From positions 992,001 to 1,056,000 of the forward strand of contig NZ_CP022187.1 in NCBI RefSeq assembly GCF_003111645.1: a stretch of 64,000 bases of DNA. The letters run 5' to 3'. Shown piece after piece: positions 28,208 through 39,341 of this stretch (positions are counted from its first letter, which is position 1; the number at the start of each line of letters is the position of its first letter). The notes beneath the pieces were generated by a model. The model was not told where the DNA came from. It did no database searches and saw nothing but the letters and a program-made list of their open reading frames with translations. The DNA comes from Parazoarcus communis (GTDB lineage Bacteria > Pseudomonadota > Gammaproteobacteria > Burkholderiales > Rhodocyclaceae). Position numbers and translations under genes: made by a program.

Positions 28208-28818
28208 GTGGCTTCGTCCTCAGTCCAAAGCGGGGGATTCTCAAGAATTGCACGGACAGGGCCGAAACTGCGCCGGTAGAAATCCTGCACACCATACCTG
28301 CGTATGGCAGCGAGATGCGAGGCCGTCGGGTAACCCTTGTGCCCTGCAAGGCCGTAGTGTGGAAACGCCAGGTCAAGCGCACGCATCTGTTCGTCGCGCA
28401 CGGTCTTGGCCAGAATCGACGCGGCCGAAATGGCTGGCTCGAGACTGTCGCCCTTCACGATCGCGCGTGCGGGAATTTCGAGCGCCGGGCAACGGTTGCC
28501 ATCGATCAGCGCCTCGTCGGGTCTGACCGCAAGCGCCTCGACCGCCCGCTTCATCGCCAGCATCGTTGCATGCAGGATGTTGAGCCGGTCGATCTCCTCG
28601 ACCGACGCCTCTGCAACAGCCCACGCAAGCGCACGCTCACGGATCAGCGGAGCAAGTCGTTCACGCGCACGTTCGCTCAGCTTCTTTGAGTCTGCGAGCC
28701 CCTCAATCGGACGCGCCGGATCAAGGATGACCGCTGCAGCCACGACCGCGCCGCACAAGGGACCGCGCCCGGCTTCGTCCACACCGCAAATCAGTCCAAT
28801 GCGACGTGGCTCAGACAT
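28204..28818 (-). CDS. rnhB: Ribonuclease HII
   Basis: It cleaves RNA in RNA-DNA hybrids and at single ribonucleotides in DNA. The 204-residue protein has the active-site [10 protein letters not shown] (D14, E15), a later DEALIDGN motif and a [18 protein letters not shown] segment. It overlaps lpxB upstream by 8 nt and the CopD-like gene downstream by 4 nt. The lpxB-rnhB order is widely conserved in proteobacteria. Confidence 0.97.
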   Translation of the reverse strand: MSEPRRIGLICGVDEAGRGPLCGAVVAAAVILDPARPIEGLADSKKLSERARERLAPLIRERALAWAVAEASVEEIDRLNILHATMLAMKRAVEALAVRPDEALIDGNRCPALEIPARAIVKGDSLEPAISAASILAKTVRDEQMRALDLAFPHYGLAGHKGYPTASHLAAIRRYGVQDFYRRSFGPVRAILENPPLWTEDEAT

Positions 28819-29974
28819 GACCGACCTGGGGCTTGTGCTGAAGATAGGGCAGAATCGCTGCAGCAGCCTTGTCAGCCGTATCCTGGCGCAGTGTCAGATG
28901 AAGTTCGGTGAATCGCTCTGCGAGCGCCTCGCAACCCGCGGGGTCGAGCAGCCAGCGGTCGAGCGCATCCGCGAGCCTGACCGGTGTCGCATCGTCCTGG
29001 AGCAGTTCGGCCACCAGAGACTCATTGCACAGGATATTGGGCAATCCAACCCAGGGCAGATACGCCATGCGCTTCATCAACCGGTACTGCCAGCCGCCCA
29101 TCCGGTAACTGATCACCATCGGGCGTTTGAGCAAGGCGGCCTCAAGCGAGGCCGTGCCGCTGGCAACCAGTACCACGTCCGCTGCCGTCATGGCGTCGAC
29201 TGAATGCCCGAAGAGCATGCGGATTGGCAACTCGCGCGCATTGTTGAGGCGCAGCGCCTCCTCGAACAGGGTTCGCGTTTCACGGGTCGCAAGCGGCACA
29301 AGGAACACCGCGTCCGGATGACGTTGCGAGAGAATGGCTGCCGCACCGATGAAGGTATCCGCGAGATTGCGCACCTCGGACTGCCGGCTGCCAGGCAATA
29401 CCGCAATGACCTTGGCGTCGGGTGAAACATTCAGGCGCTCCCGGGCCGCTGCGCGGTCAGGCTTGAGCGGAAACACGTCCGCCAACGGATGCCCGACATA
29501 GGTCGCAGGAACGCCCGCCTTGTCGTAGATCGGCGCTTCAAAAGGAAACAGGCACAGCATCCGGCTCACCGAACGCGCGATCATCTTGATCCTGCCACCG
29601 CGCCAGGCCCAGATCGAAGGACTGACGAAATGAATCGACGGAATCCCGGAATCCTTCACCCGCCCTTCCAGCCAGAGATTGAAATCAGGGGCATCCACGC
29701 CGATGAAGGCATCGGGACGATCACGGCGGATCTCGGCGAGCAGTTTCTTGCGAATGCCCGAGAGCTCACGATAACGCTTCAGCGCATCAACATAACCGTG
29801 CACCGCAAGGCGCTCGGACTGCCAGCGCGCCTCGAAGCCCTCCGCCTGCATCTTGGGACCACCGATGCCGTAGAACACCGCATCCGGAACGTGCTGCTTT
29901 ACGGCGCGGATCAGGTGACTGGCGAGGAGATCGCCGGAGGCTTCTCCGGCCACCATGGCGATTCTGGGCGCCAT
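28811..29974 (-). CDS. lpxB: Lipid-A-disaccharide synthase
   Basis: A GT19 glycosyltransferase on the inner face of the inner membrane that joins UDP-diacylglucosamine and lipid X into the lipid A disaccharide. The 387-residue protein begins [18 protein letters not shown] and contains [26 protein letters not shown] and VLPGSRQSE, all typical of LpxB. Start ATG 29974 lies 4 bases after the lpxA stop; the longer reading frame upstream overlaps lpxA and is rejected. Confidence 0.97.
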   Translation of the reverse strand: MAPRIAMVAGEASGDLLASHLIRAVKQHVPDAVFYGIGGPKMQAEGFEARWQSERLAVHGYVDALKRYRELSGIRKKLLAEIRRDRPDAFIGVDAPDFNLWLEGRVKDSGIPSIHFVSPSIWAWRGGRIKMIARSVSRMLCLFPFEAPIYDKAGVPATYVGHPLADVFPLKPDRAAARERLNVSPDAKVIAVLPGSRQSEVRNLADTFIGAAAILSQRHPDAVFLVPLATRETRTLFEEALRLNNARELPIRMLFGHSVDAMTAADVVLVASGTASLEAALLKRPMVISYRMGGWQYRLMKRMAYLPWVGLPNILCNESLVAELLQDDATPVRLADALDRWLLDPAGCEALAERFTELHLTLRQDTADKAAAAILPYLQHKPQVGHV

Positions 29975-29978
29975 GTGA

Positions 29979-30749
29979 TCAACGCACCAGACCGCGGCCA
30001 GACTGGCTGATGAAATCGGAGAAAGCCTGGACCTCGGCGTGTTCGCCGGCGAGTCCCGCAATCTGCTCCCGTGCTTCCTCGAGTCTCAAGCCCGAACGGT
30101 ACAGGAGGCGGTACGCACGCTTGATCGCAGCAATCCCGTCCGCGGAAAAGCCGCGGCGCTTCAGACCTTCACTGTTGATCCCATGCGGCGCAGCCGGATT
30201 GCCCGAGACCGTGACGCACGGGGGCAGATCCTGCAGCAGTACTGTACCGACACCGCAGAAACTGTGGGCGCCAACCCTCACGAACTGGTGCACCCCGGTG
30301 AAACCGCCGAGAATGGCCCAGTCTCCGACATGCACATGGCCCGCAAGCGTCGCATTGTTGGCAAAGATCGTGTGGTTGCCGACCTGACAATCGTGCGCAA
30401 CATGCACATACGCCATGATCCAGTTGTCGTTACCCATACGGGTGACGTACGCATCCTGACTGGTGCCCACGTTGAACGAACAGAACTCGCGAATCGTGTT
30501 GCGATCACCAATCTCGAGCCGAGTCGGCTCCTCGACGTATTTCTTGTCCTGCGGCTGAGCGCCGATCGAGCAGAACTGGAAAATCTCGTTGTCACAACCG
30601 ATCGTCGTATGCCCTTCGACCACGACGTGAGGTCCGATCCACGTGCCGGCACCGATCTCGACGTGCTGGCCGATAATCGAATATGCGCCGATCGATACGT
30701 TCTCGCCGATCCGCGCGTCCGGATGGACGATGGCAGTCGGATGAATCAT
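29979..30749 (-). CDS. lpxA: Acyl-ACP--UDP-N-acetylglucosamine O-acyltransferase
   Basis: The first lipid A enzyme, which attaches 3-hydroxyacyl chains to UDP-GlcNAc. The 256-residue protein has a left-handed beta-helix of hexapeptide repeats starting at [18 protein letters not shown], the catalytic histidine in the [11 protein letters not shown] segment, and the C-terminal helical domain. The chosen ATG at 30749 overlaps the fabZ stop (ATGA); the in-frame start at 30770 would add seven non-conserved residues. Confidence 0.97.
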   Translation of the reverse strand: MIHPTAIVHPDARIGENVSIGAYSIIGQHVEIGAGTWIGPHVVVEGHTTIGCDNEIFQFCSIGAQPQDKKYVEEPTRLEIGDRNTIREFCSFNVGTSQDAYVTRMGNDNWIMAYVHVAHDCQVGNHTIFANNATLAGHVHVGDWAILGGFTGVHQFVRVGAHSFCGVGTVLLQDLPPCVTVSGNPAAPHGINSEGLKRRGFSADGIAAIKRAYRLLYRSGLRLEEAREQIAGLAGEHAEVQAFSDFISQSGRGLVR

Positions 30750-31183
30750 GACAGGGTCTTGAGCGCACACATCAGTTCAGCCTCGGTTGCGACCTGATCA
30801 CCGACCCTGGCCACACCCTTGTACTTGTAGATGTTGCGTTTGCTCTGAGTAATCTCGACATCGAAAATAAGCTGGTCGCCCGGAACAACGGGCCGCTTGA
30901 AGCGGACGTTGTCGATACCCGCAAAATACACCACCGAGTTTTCGTCAGGCTTCACGCCCATGCTCTTGAACGACAGCAGCGCGGCGGCCTGCGCCATCGC
31001 CTCGACGATGAGCACACCCGGCATGACCGGATGATGCGGGAAGTGGCCCGGAAAGAACGGTTCGTTCATGGTCACATTCTTCAGCGCCAGAATACGTTTG
31101 TTCTCTTCAAGTTCGAGCACCCTGTCGACCAGCAGAAACGGGTAACGATGGGGGAGGTATTGAAGAATTTCGTTGATATCCAT
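30746..31183 (-). CDS. fabZ: 3-Hydroxyacyl-ACP dehydratase FabZ
   Basis: A hot-dog-fold dehydratase of fatty acid elongation that competes with LpxA and LpxD for 3-hydroxyacyl-ACP. At 145 residues it has the [14 protein letters not shown] motif with catalytic H47, and E61 in VEAMAQ. Its place between lpxD and lpxA, with 5-base and minus 4-base spacing, is the classical arrangement and keeps phospholipid and lipid A supply together. Confidence 0.97.
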   Translation of the reverse strand: MDINEILQYLPHRYPFLLVDRVLELEENKRILALKNVTMNEPFFPGHFPHHPVMPGVLIVEAMAQAAALLSFKSMGVKPDENSVVYFAGIDNVRFKRPVVPGDQLIFDVEITQSKRNIYKYKGVARVGDQVATEAELMCALKTLS

Positions 31184-31188
31184 GGTAT

Positions 31189-32214
31189 TCAGCTCTGTTC
31201 CCGTTCTTCCAGGCGTTGTTCGAGGGCGCGTATTCTATCCACGAGCGTGTCGAGGTGGCGAAGATGCGCGAAATTTTTGACCCAGTCGGCGTGTCCCTGA
31301 ACCGGCAGATTGGCCGTATAGACGCCAGGCTGACGGATTGACTTGGTCACCAGCGTGCCTGCCGAGATCACGACATCATCGGCAATCGTCAGGTGGCCGA
31401 TGATGCCGGCCTGCCCGCCGATCATGCACCGTGCACCGATCCGCGTGCTGCCCGCAATGCCGACACAGCCGGCAATCGCAGTGAAGTCGCCGATACGGAC
31501 GTTGTGCCCAATCTGGATCTGGTTGTCGATCTTTACCCCGTTACCGATCACCGTATCGTCCAGCGCACCCCGGTCGATCGTGGTGTTTGCGCCGATTTCG
31601 ACATCATTGCCGATGACGACACGGCCAACCTGCGGAATCTTCACCCACGCACCGTCACGCTGGCGTGCGAAGCCGAAGCCATCCGAACCGATCACGGCAC
31701 CCGCATGAATAATGCAATCCTGGCCAAGCACACAGCCGGCATAGACTGTGGCACGCGGTGCAATCCGGGTGTTCGCGCCGACGTGTGCACCACGGCCGAC
31801 ATAAGCACCAGCACCGATGTGCACGCCCTCACCCAGCACAACACCCTCTTCAACAACCGCGCCTGCATCGATCGCCACCGAGGACGGCACCGAGCAGGAT
31901 ACGGCAGCCAGAAGATGAACACCGCCCAGCACTGATGCGGGCGGGTTGAAGTGTCTTGCAACGTGCGCGAAGTAGAGATAGGGATCGTCTGCGACGATGC
32001 GCGGCCGGTCAGTCAGCGCATCCCGTGCGCTCTTGCCAACAATGACTGCCGCCGCACCACTGCTCTTGACCTGACTCAGGTACTTCGGATTGGCCAGGAA
32101 GGAGAGGTCGCCCTTTCCTGCCTGGTCGAGTGTCGCAACCCTGTCGACACAGACGCTGCCATCGCCAACCAACTCACCACCAAGTTTTTGGACCAGTTCG
32201 TCGAGGCGAATCAT
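31189..32214 (-). CDS. lpxD: UDP-3-O-(3-hydroxyacyl)glucosamine N-acyltransferase
   Basis: The second acyltransferase of lipid A synthesis. The 341-residue protein has an N-terminal uridine-binding domain (about 1-100, with [10 protein letters not shown]), a long left-handed beta-helix of hexapeptide repeats (about 105-290, including DGFGFA and the [22 protein letters not shown] region with the active-site His) and a C-terminal helix rich in Glu and Arg. It lies 15 bases after skp and 5 bases before fabZ. Confidence 0.97.
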   Translation of the reverse strand: MIRLDELVQKLGGELVGDGSVCVDRVATLDQAGKGDLSFLANPKYLSQVKSSGAAAVIVGKSARDALTDRPRIVADDPYLYFAHVARHFNPPASVLGGVHLLAAVSCSVPSSVAIDAGAVVEEGVVLGEGVHIGAGAYVGRGAHVGANTRIAPRATVYAGCVLGQDCIIHAGAVIGSDGFGFARQRDGAWVKIPQVGRVVIGNDVEIGANTTIDRGALDDTVIGNGVKIDNQIQIGHNVRIGDFTAIAGCVGIAGSTRIGARCMIGGQAGIIGHLTIADDVVISAGTLVTKSIRQPGVYTANLPVQGHADWVKNFAHLRHLDTLVDRIRALEQRLEEREQS

Positions 32215-32229
32215 TGCCGATCGACGCCC

Positions 32230-32730
32230 TTACTTGGCTTCGGACAGGGCCTTGACCACTTTGTCCGTAATGTCGATGCGCGGGCTGGCGTAGACCGCCT
32301 CCTGCAGGATGATGTCGTATTTCTCGGCTTCGGCAATCTGCTTGACCGTGCGGTTAGCCTTGTCCAGCACCGAAGCGAGTTCCTCGTTGCGGCGCTGGTT
32401 GAGATCCTCACGGAACTCGCGCTGCTTGCGCTGGAAGTCACGGTTCAGATCGTTGAATGCACGTTCCTTGTTACGACGGTCGGACTCGGCCATCGTCACG
32501 CCGTTGCGTTCGAGATCTTCCTGCATCGCCTGCAGGTCCTTGGCCATGCGCTGCATTTCCTGGTCGCGCTTCTCGAATTCCTTCTCAAGGCGCTGCTGCG
32601 CACGCACAGCCGGTCCGGCCTCGCGCATGACGCGATCGGAATTGACGAACCCGATCTTTGTTTCAGCCGACGCAGCCTGGCTCAGCCCCATCAGGGCCAC
32701 TGCGATCACGGAGAGAGTACTGACTTTCAC
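32230..32730 (-). CDS. skp: Periplasmic chaperone Skp/OmpH
   Basis: A trimeric periplasmic chaperone that carries unfolded outer-membrane proteins toward the BAM complex. The protein of 166 residues has a signal peptide (VKVSTLSVIAVALMGLSQAASA, cut near residue 22), the start TKIGFVNSDRVM of the body domain, and a long charged coiled-coil (about 45-120) forming the tentacles. The start deserves note: no ATG exists in frame. GTG 32730 has GGAG six bases upstream, whereas that GGAG overlaps the other candidate, GTG 32742. So 32730 is preferred. It sits between bamA and lpxD as in most proteobacteria. Confidence 0.92.
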   Translation of the reverse strand: MKVSTLSVIAVALMGLSQAASAETKIGFVNSDRVMREAGPAVRAQQRLEKEFEKRDQEMQRMAKDLQAMQEDLERNGVTMAESDRRNKERAFNDLNRDFQRKQREFREDLNQRRNEELASVLDKANRTVKQIAEAEKYDIILQEAVYASPRIDITDKVVKALSEAK

Positions 32731-32764
32731 ATGTGTCTCCACAAATTATCCGGGGGCGGCACGA

Positions 32765-35092
32765 TCAGAAAACGCTGCCAAGCTGGAACTGGAAGCGCTG
32801 GATATCGTCGTCCGCTTCTTTCTTGAGCGGGAAGCCAAGGCTGAACTTCAAGGGTCCGATCGGCGAAGTCCAGGCAAAGGCGAGACCGGTACTGTACCGC
32901 AGGTCGCCGAAGTTGATCTTCTCGTCGTCGCCCGTAACCGCATCCTTGCCCCACACATAACCAGCGTCCAGGAAGGCCGAGATACGGAAGGAACGATCCT
33001 TGCCCGAGCCCGGCATCGGGAAGAAGAACTCGGCATTGGCCACGGCCTTGCGCGTACCACCGATCGAATCGCCATCCGAATCCTTGGGTCCGAGCGAGCT
33101 CTGGTCAAAGCCGCGAACGGAACCGATACCGCCAACGTAGAAGTTCTTGTAGAACGGCACCGGCTTGCCGCCGAATCCGGCTGCCCAGCCGATATCTCCG
33201 TTGAGCATCAGCGCGTAGTCCTTGCCGATCGGGAACCAGTGCTGGTACTGGTAGTTCAGCTTGGTATAACGCAGATCGCCCGGCGGCAGGGCCATCTCAC
33301 CATAGACGCGCTGATACACACCCTTGCGCGGGTACAGGAAGCTGTCGCGGCTGTCCCGCGACCATCCCGCCGTCAGCAGCAGGCTCGACACCGTGACGTC
33401 ACCAATCCCGCTCGAATCGCTACAACCAAAATCGATACAGAACTCTTTGTACTGATCAGTACTGTCGTCATAGGTCGTGATACGCGTGCGGTCAATCCCA
33501 AGACCGAAGCTGATGCTGTCGTCTTCCGCAATCGGGTATCCCAGCCGCAATCCGGCACCGGTCGAAACGGTCTTGTACGGCGACACCGTCGAGTAATCCG
33601 TCGTGTCGTAGGTACGGTGATAGATGTCCCAGCCCAGACTCACACCGTCGACGGTGTAGTACGGGTTGGTGAAGGACAGCGACAGTGTGCGGCTGGATTT
33701 GCTCGTATTGAGTCCGAGCGTCATCGCATTACCGCTGCCGAAGAGGTTCTGCTGTGAAATCGATGCCGACAGCACGATGCTTTCCGAACTGGAGAAGCCC
33801 GCGCCCAGCATCAGATTACCCGTGGGCCGTTCCTTGACGCCGAAATTCACGTCCACCTGGTCGGTGGTACCGGGAACCGCAGGGGTCTCGACCGTCACTT
33901 CGTCAAAGAAGGCCAGCTTGTCGACACGTTCGCGCGAGCGATTGATTGCTGCGGCATCGTACCAGGCACCTTCCATCTGGCGCATCTCACGACGCACCAC
34001 CTCGTCGCGGGTCTTGGTGTTACCGCCAACGTTGATCCGGCGCACATATACGCGACGACCCGGATCGACGAAAATGGTGAACGCCACTTCGCGTTTCGCC
34101 TTGTCGACTTCGGGCGCGGCATTGACGTTTGCAAACGCATAGCCTTCGTTGCCGAGCCGGTCGGTGACCGCCTTGGTGGTCTCGGTCAGCTTCTCGCGCG
34201 AGAAGATCTCGCCCGGACGAACCGTGCTCAGCGCAAGATACTCGGACTCGGGAAGAATGAGTTCGCCGGTGAAACGCAGCCCGCTGACCGTGTATTGCTC
34301 ACCCTCGGTGATATTCACCGTGATGTAGATCTCTTTCTTGTCCGGCGTGATCGACACCTGGGTCGAATCGATATTGAAATCGAGATAACCCTGGTTGAGA
34401 TAGTAGGAACGCAGATTCTCAAGGTCGGCAGACAGCTTCTGGCGCGAGTACTGATCGTTCTTGGTGTACCAGGTCAGCCAGCCCGGCGTCGTCAGCTGGA
34501 ACAGATCGACGAGGTCTTCGGTATCGAAGGCCTTCGCACCAACCACTGTGATGCTGGCGATCTTGGCGACTTCACCCTCTTCCACGCTGAAGTTGATCCC
34601 AACGCGGTTGCGCTCCAGCGGCGTCACCGTGGTGGTGACCGCTGCAGCGTACTTGCCGCGACTCAGGTACTGGCGCTTGAGCTCCTGCTCGGCGCGATCA
34701 AGCAAGGCACGGTCGAAGATGCGTGACTCAGCGAGCCCGACTTCGCGCAGGCCGGCCTTGAGCTGGTCCTTGTCAAATTCCTTGACCCCGACAAAATCGA
34801 TCTGGGCAATGGCAGGGCGCTCATCGAGCAGGACTACCAGCACGTCGTTTTCGGTTTCAATGCGCACATCGCTGAAAAATCCGGTGGCGAACAGTGCCCG
34901 GATCGCGTCGGCGGCCTGCCCTTCATCGAACGTGTCACCGACACGGACCGGGAGGTAGTTGAAGACCGTACCAGCTTCCGTACGTTGGATACCCTCTACC
35001 CGGATGTCCTTGACCACGAAGGGGTCAAAGGCGAACGCGGGAAAAGAGGCAAAAAGGGCCATGATCAGCCCTGAAAGGCGCTTGCGATTCAT
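32765..35092 (-). CDS. bamA: Outer membrane protein assembly factor BamA
   Basis: The central Omp85 component of the BAM complex, which inserts beta-barrel proteins into the outer membrane. The 775-residue precursor has a signal peptide ending FPAFA (about residue 22), five POTRA domains (about 23-420, first one FVVKDIRVEGIQRTE) and a C-terminal barrel with the loop motif VRGFDQSSLGP and a final aromatic strand ending GSVF. Start ATG 35092 fits the signal peptide; the open frame continues upstream only because it overlaps rseP out of frame. It also serves as the likely assembly machine for the TpsB pore in this window. Confidence 0.97.
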   Translation of the reverse strand: MNRKRLSGLIMALFASFPAFAFDPFVVKDIRVEGIQRTEAGTVFNYLPVRVGDTFDEGQAADAIRALFATGFFSDVRIETENDVLVVLLDERPAIAQIDFVGVKEFDKDQLKAGLREVGLAESRIFDRALLDRAEQELKRQYLSRGKYAAAVTTTVTPLERNRVGINFSVEEGEVAKIASITVVGAKAFDTEDLVDLFQLTTPGWLTWYTKNDQYSRQKLSADLENLRSYYLNQGYLDFNIDSTQVSITPDKKEIYITVNITEGEQYTVSGLRFTGELILPESEYLALSTVRPGEIFSREKLTETTKAVTDRLGNEGYAFANVNAAPEVDKAKREVAFTIFVDPGRRVYVRRINVGGNTKTRDEVVRREMRQMEGAWYDAAAINRSRERVDKLAFFDEVTVETPAVPGTTDQVDVNFGVKERPTGNLMLGAGFSSSESIVLSASISQQNLFGSGNAMTLGLNTSKSSRTLSLSFTNPYYTVDGVSLGWDIYHRTYDTTDYSTVSPYKTVSTGAGLRLGYPIAEDDSISFGLGIDRTRITTYDDSTDQYKEFCIDFGCSDSSGIGDVTVSSLLLTAGWSRDSRDSFLYPRKGVYQRVYGEMALPPGDLRYTKLNYQYQHWFPIGKDYALMLNGDIGWAAGFGGKPVPFYKNFYVGGIGSVRGFDQSSLGPKDSDGDSIGGTRKAVANAEFFFPMPGSGKDRSFRISAFLDAGYVWGKDAVTGDDEKINFGDLRYSTGLAFAWTSPIGPLKFSLGFPLKKEADDDIQRFQFQLGSVF

Positions 35093-35100
35093 TCGGTTAT

Positions 35101-36480
35101 TCAGCCGGAGATAAGACGATTGATGTCGTTGTAGAAGGCAAATGCCATGAGCATGACAAGGAGCGCAAGGCCGATCTGCTGGCCGATCTCCATGACACGT
35201 TCCGAGACGGGACCGCCCTTGATGATTTCGATCACATAATACAGTAAATGCCCGCCATCCAGCACCGGGATGGGTAGCAGGTTGAGCACTCCCAGGCTGA
35301 TGCTGATGAGCGCCAGGAACTTGATGTAGTGGCCCAGTCCAAGCTGCGCCGACTGCCCCGCATAGTCCGCAATCGTGACCGGCCCGGACAGGTTCTTCCA
35401 CGAGATCTCACCGGTGAACATCCGCCCGATCATCTGCAGGCTGAGTACGCTGGTATCCCAGGTCTGCCGCACGGCCTTCTCAAGGCCGTCGACGATGCCG
35501 TACCGAACCTCGGCGAACATCGTCAGCCCGCCAAGCACCGGTTCTGCGACCGCAATACCGATGCGTCCGATGCTTTCGCCATTCTCAGAGGCCGCGTCAG
35601 GCACGATGGCAAAACTGCGCTCCACGCCGTCACGTTTCACCCCGAACACCCGCTCGCGCCCGGCAGACTCGCGCACCTGCGCCACCATTTCCCCCCACGA
35701 CCCGATTGGTTCGCCGTCGATCGCGATGATCTCGTCTCCCGCCACCAGGCCGGCGCGAGCGGCGGGTCCGTCGTCGACCAGCCTGCCAACGACAGCGGGA
35801 ATCTCCGGTCGCCAAGGGCGCAGGCCGATCCGTGCGATGAGGTCCGTGCTGCTGTCATCAATATCCAGACCGGTGAGATCCAGCGTGCGCATGGTCTCGA
35901 CTTCCTCAAGCGTTCGAATGCGCAGGCTCACCGTGCTACTGTCGAGAGCATGGCGCAGGAGGACCCAGCGCAGATCCTGCCAGCTCTGCACGGGCTCGTC
36001 GTCGATCGCGACAACGAGATCCCCGTCGCGTATGCCTGCCAGTTGCGCCGGATTCGAGCTCGCAGCATCACTGAGCTCCACGGTCGAGATCCGGGGACGA
36101 AGTTCATCAGTGCCGACGACGAAAATGCCCCAGTAAAGCACGATGGCCAGCAGGAAGTTCGCAAGCGGACCAGCCGCGACGATCGCAAACCGGTGCCAGA
36201 CACTCTTGCGATTGAAGGCCCGGTGAAGTTCGTCCGTGGCAACCGAGCCCTCTCGTTCGTCGAGCATCTTGACGTAGCCGCCAAGCGGAAACGCGCCAAG
36301 TGCCCACTCCGTCCCGTCAGCACCAGCGCGCTTGACCACCAGCGGCTTGCCGAACCCGATCGAGAAGCGAAGCACTTTCACACCACACCACCGTGCGACA
36401 AGGTAGTGGCCAAGTTCGTGGACCAGGATAAGCAGCCCGAGTGCGAGGGCAAACGGAATCAGGTAGTGAAACAGAGTCAT
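35101..36480 (-). CDS. rseP: Site-2 protease RseP
   Basis: An inner-membrane zinc metalloprotease that cuts anti-sigma factor RseA within the membrane and releases sigma-E during envelope stress. The 459-residue protein has the zinc motif HELGH at 21-25 in the first helix, two tandem PDZ domains in the periplasmic part (about 110-290) and the C-terminal [11 protein letters not shown] motif carrying the third ligand Asp. It overlaps dxr by 4 nt and precedes bamA by 8 bases. Confidence 0.97.
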   Translation of the reverse strand: MTLFHYLIPFALALGLLILVHELGHYLVARWCGVKVLRFSIGFGKPLVVKRAGADGTEWALGAFPLGGYVKMLDEREGSVATDELHRAFNRKSVWHRFAIVAAGPLANFLLAIVLYWGIFVVGTDELRPRISTVELSDAASSNPAQLAGIRDGDLVVAIDDEPVQSWQDLRWVLLRHALDSSTVSLRIRTLEEVETMRTLDLTGLDIDDSSTDLIARIGLRPWRPEIPAVVGRLVDDGPAARAGLVAGDEIIAIDGEPIGSWGEMVAQVRESAGRERVFGVKRDGVERSFAIVPDAASENGESIGRIGIAVAEPVLGGLTMFAEVRYGIVDGLEKAVRQTWDTSVLSLQMIGRMFTGEISWKNLSGPVTIADYAGQSAQLGLGHYIKFLALISISLGVLNLLPIPVLDGGHLLYYVIEIIKGGPVSERVMEIGQQIGLALLVMLMAFAFYNDINRLISG

Positions 36481-37679
36481 CGGGTCATGGAACGCTTGGT
36501 AATTTGGTCTCGGGCGATCTCTCGCGCATGGGCATCTGCAGCCAGAACTGCCTCCAGCGAATCGACCGCCATTACCCCGACACGTTCCAGCGTCGCAGAA
36601 ATAACATCGCCAATACGCCGATATCCGAGGTTTCCGTCAAGGAACGCGGCCACGGCCTCTTCGTTTGCAGCGCTGAGCACGGCAGGTGCGGCGCCACCTG
36701 CACGCAAGGCCTGGTATGCCAAGGCCAGGCAGGGAAAACGCTCGAGATCCGGACGCTCGAACGTCAGACGCGAGATCTCGACCAGATCGAGAGCCCCCAC
36801 GCCGGAATCTATCCGTTCAGGCCACGCCAGTGCATGGGCAATCGGCGTGCGCATGTCGGGATTGCCAAGCTGGGCAATCACCGAGCCGTCGATGTAATCC
36901 ACCATCGAGTGGATGACGCTCTGCGGATGAATCACGACCTCGATCTGGTCCGCCGGCGCGCCAAACAGCCAGTGCGCCTCGATGACTTCGAGCCCCTTGT
37001 TCATCATCGTGGCCGAGTCCACGGAAATCTTGCGCCCCATCACCCAGTTCGGGTGTGCGCACGCCTGATCAGGCGTGACATGCTCAAGATCTTCGACCGC
37101 CGAATCACGGAAGGGCCCACCGGAGGCCGTCAGCAGAATGCGCCGGACACCGCTCGCACCCGGATTGCGCTGATAGCTGACGGGCAGGGACTGGAAAACC
37201 GCATTGTGTTCGCTATCGATCGGGAGCAGGCAGGCCCCTGATGCCGCAACCGCATCCATGAACAGCTGCCCGGAGAGAACCAGTGCTTCCTTGTTCGCGA
37301 GCAACACCTTCTTGCCTGCGCGTGCCGCTGCAAGCGTCGGCTCAAGACCGGCAGCGCCGACAATTGCAGCCATGACCGCGTCGACCTCGGCAGCGGCCGC
37401 AACCTCTGCAAGCGCAGCGGCGCCGGACAGCACCTCGGTCGCGCAACCGGCTGCGCGTAACCGTGCGCGCAGTTGCAGCGCTGCGTCAGCATCGACCATC
37501 ACCGCATAGCGCGGGCCAAAGCGGCTGCACTGCTCAACCATCTTGTCCACCTGGCGATTGGCCGTGAGCGCAAAGACCGCATAGCGTTCGGGGTGACGGC
37601 CGATGACATCCAGCGTACTGACGCCGATCGAGCCAGTGGCGCCAAGAATGGTGACGTGCTGCAGACGTGAGTCAGGCAT
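36477..37679 (-). CDS. dxr: 1-Deoxy-D-xylulose 5-phosphate reductoisomerase
   Basis: The second enzyme of the MEP isoprenoid pathway, making MEP with NADPH and a divalent metal. The 400-residue protein has the NADPH-binding [13 protein letters not shown] near the N-terminus, ALANKEALV-like [14 protein letters not shown], the metal/substrate motif [13 protein letters not shown], and TASGGPFRD. It feeds the isopentenyl diphosphate used by UppS, encoded two genes upstream. Confidence 0.97.
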   Translation of the reverse strand: MPDSRLQHVTILGATGSIGVSTLDVIGRHPERYAVFALTANRQVDKMVEQCSRFGPRYAVMVDADAALQLRARLRAAGCATEVLSGAAALAEVAAAAEVDAVMAAIVGAAGLEPTLAAARAGKKVLLANKEALVLSGQLFMDAVAASGACLLPIDSEHNAVFQSLPVSYQRNPGASGVRRILLTASGGPFRDSAVEDLEHVTPDQACAHPNWVMGRKISVDSATMMNKGLEVIEAHWLFGAPADQIEVVIHPQSVIHSMVDYIDGSVIAQLGNPDMRTPIAHALAWPERIDSGVGALDLVEISRLTFERPDLERFPCLALAYQALRAGGAAPAVLSAANEEAVAAFLDGNLGYRRIGDVISATLERVGVMAVDSLEAVLAADAHAREIARDQITKRSMTR

Positions 37680-37693
37680 GAAGGGTCAAATTG

Positions 37694-38521
37694 TCAGCGT
37701 GCGAGCCAAAGGGCCAGCAGGCCTGCCATTGGCAGGGTTGAAGTGAGACTGTCGATGCGATCGAGAATGCCGCCATGACCGGGAAGGATGGCACCGCTGT
37801 CCTTGATCCCGGCCTGACGCTTGAGCAGCGACTCGAACAGGTCACCGATGATGCTGACCGCGGTAAATGCGAGCAGTAAGGGGAAGGCTGCCGTGTAGAG
37901 CCATCCCGGCGTATCGAGAGCGGCAAACAAAAAGAGCAGCACGTAGCCGAAAACACTTACGCCTGCGGCCGCGCCGAACGCACCTTCCCAGGTCTTCCCA
38001 GGACTGATCCCGGGCGCCAGCTTGCGCCGCCCGAATGCACGACCGCTGAAATAGGCGGCAATATCGGCAACCCAGACCATCGCCATGATCGCCAGCAGCA
38101 ACCATGGACCGAGCTGTCGGAGGTGCGCCAGCGCCAGCGCCGGCGGCACCATCACCACCAGCCCGACCGCGATGGCCATGCCAGCGCTCGACAGGCGCCA
38201 TTTCAGCTGCAACCAGAAGGGGATGGCAAGCAGCCAGAAAAGCGCACTGGCGAGATAAAGCGGCGCCAGCAGGCCGATAACAGGCGCCGACGGTCCACCA
38301 AGTCCGGACAATGCCCCGAGCACTCCGCACAGCACGCCGGTCAGAACCGCAAAGATCGTGCGACCGGGCGTGGCGAAGCGTGCGAGTCCGCCCCACTCCC
38401 ACGCGGCCCCGCCACAAACCAGCGCGCAAAACGCGAGCCAGAGCGGGGCGGGCAACGTGAACACGGCAGCAAGCAGACCGAACAGGAGAATGAACGCAGT
38501 GATGATCCGCGTTTTAAGCAT
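37694..38521 (-). CDS. cdsA: Phosphatidate cytidylyltransferase
   Basis: An integral membrane enzyme that makes CDP-diacylglycerol, the precursor of all phospholipids. The 275-residue protein has about eight hydrophobic helices and the CdsA signature near the C-terminus (SIIGDLFESLLKRQAGIKDSG-like, with LPGHGGILDRIDSL). ATG 38521 overlaps the uppS stop by 8 nt and gives the expected N-terminus MLKTRIITAF; the frame extends four residues upstream. Confidence 0.96.
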   Translation of the reverse strand: MLKTRIITAFILLFGLLAAVFTLPAPLWLAFCALVCGGAAWEWGGLARFATPGRTIFAVLTGVLCGVLGALSGLGGPSAPVIGLLAPLYLASALFWLLAIPFWLQLKWRLSSAGMAIAVGLVVMVPPALALAHLRQLGPWLLLAIMAMVWVADIAAYFSGRAFGRRKLAPGISPGKTWEGAFGAAAGVSVFGYVLLFLFAALDTPGWLYTAAFPLLLAFTAVSIIGDLFESLLKRQAGIKDSGAILPGHGGILDRIDSLTSTLPMAGLLALWLAR

Positions 38522-39293
38522 GACGCCCCGCACTTGCAGCGTCCTTCACCTGATCGCTGGTGCGACCAAACCGGCGTTCACGCCCCTGGTAGGACTCGAT
38601 GGCACGGCCAAGCGCCTTGGCATTGAAATCGGGCCAAAGCGTATCGGTGAAGTGCAGTTCGGTATAAGCCAGTTGCCAGAGCAGGAAATTGCTGATGCGT
38701 TGCTCGCCACCGGTACGGATGAAAAGATCCGGTTCGGGCGCGAAACTCATCGAAAGTTCGGCTTCAAGCGCCTCTTCCGTGACGGGTACCTCTTCGCCCG
38801 GATGCTTGGCCAGTACTTTTGAAACCGCCTGAAGAATGTCCCAGCGACCGCCGTAATTTGCGGCGATCGTGAGGTTGAAGCGGGTATTGCCTGCAGTCAG
38901 GGCTTCGGCTGCATGGATCACATCCACCAGTTTCCTGTCGAAACGGGAGACATCTCCGATGACACGGAAGCGAATACCGTTCTCGTGCAAGCGATCCACC
39001 TCTTTCTGCAGCGACTTGATGAACAGCTGCATCAGAAATGAGACTTCATCGGCGGGACGGCGCCAGTTCTCGGAACTGAAGGCGAACAGGGTCAGGTACT
39101 CGACCCCCCGATCCATGCAGGACCGGATGGTAGCGCGGACCGTATCGACGCCCCGGCTGTGGCCGGCGACGCGCGGCATGAATCGCTTCTTCGCCCAACG
39201 CCCGTTGCCGTCCATGATGATCGCAATGTGCCGGGGCACGCCGCTGGCTGCCGGAACGGCACGGGTGGAACTGGTAAAGCCAGAATCTGCCAT
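38514..39293 (-). CDS. uppS: Undecaprenyl diphosphate synthase
   Basis: A cis-prenyltransferase that makes C55-PP, the carrier lipid for peptidoglycan and O-antigen. The 259-residue protein has the catalytic IIMDGNGRWAK (D28), AFSSENWRRP, and the C-terminal DLFIRTGGEQRISNFLLWQ motif. ATG 39293 is preferred to the adjoining TTG 39296. The gene follows frr by 48 bases, the largest gap in this part of the operon. Confidence 0.97.
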   Translation of the reverse strand: MADSGFTSSTRAVPAASGVPRHIAIIMDGNGRWAKKRFMPRVAGHSRGVDTVRATIRSCMDRGVEYLTLFAFSSENWRRPADEVSFLMQLFIKSLQKEVDRLHENGIRFRVIGDVSRFDRKLVDVIHAAEALTAGNTRFNLTIAANYGGRWDILQAVSKVLAKHPGEEVPVTEEALEAELSMSFAPEPDLFIRTGGEQRISNFLLWQLAYTELHFTDTLWPDFNAKALGRAIESYQGRERRFGRTSDQVKDAASAGRHA

Positions 39294-39341
39294 CAATGGA
39301 CTCCACGCATGGCCCTTGGCGGGCCATTCGGTTGTGGCAGA

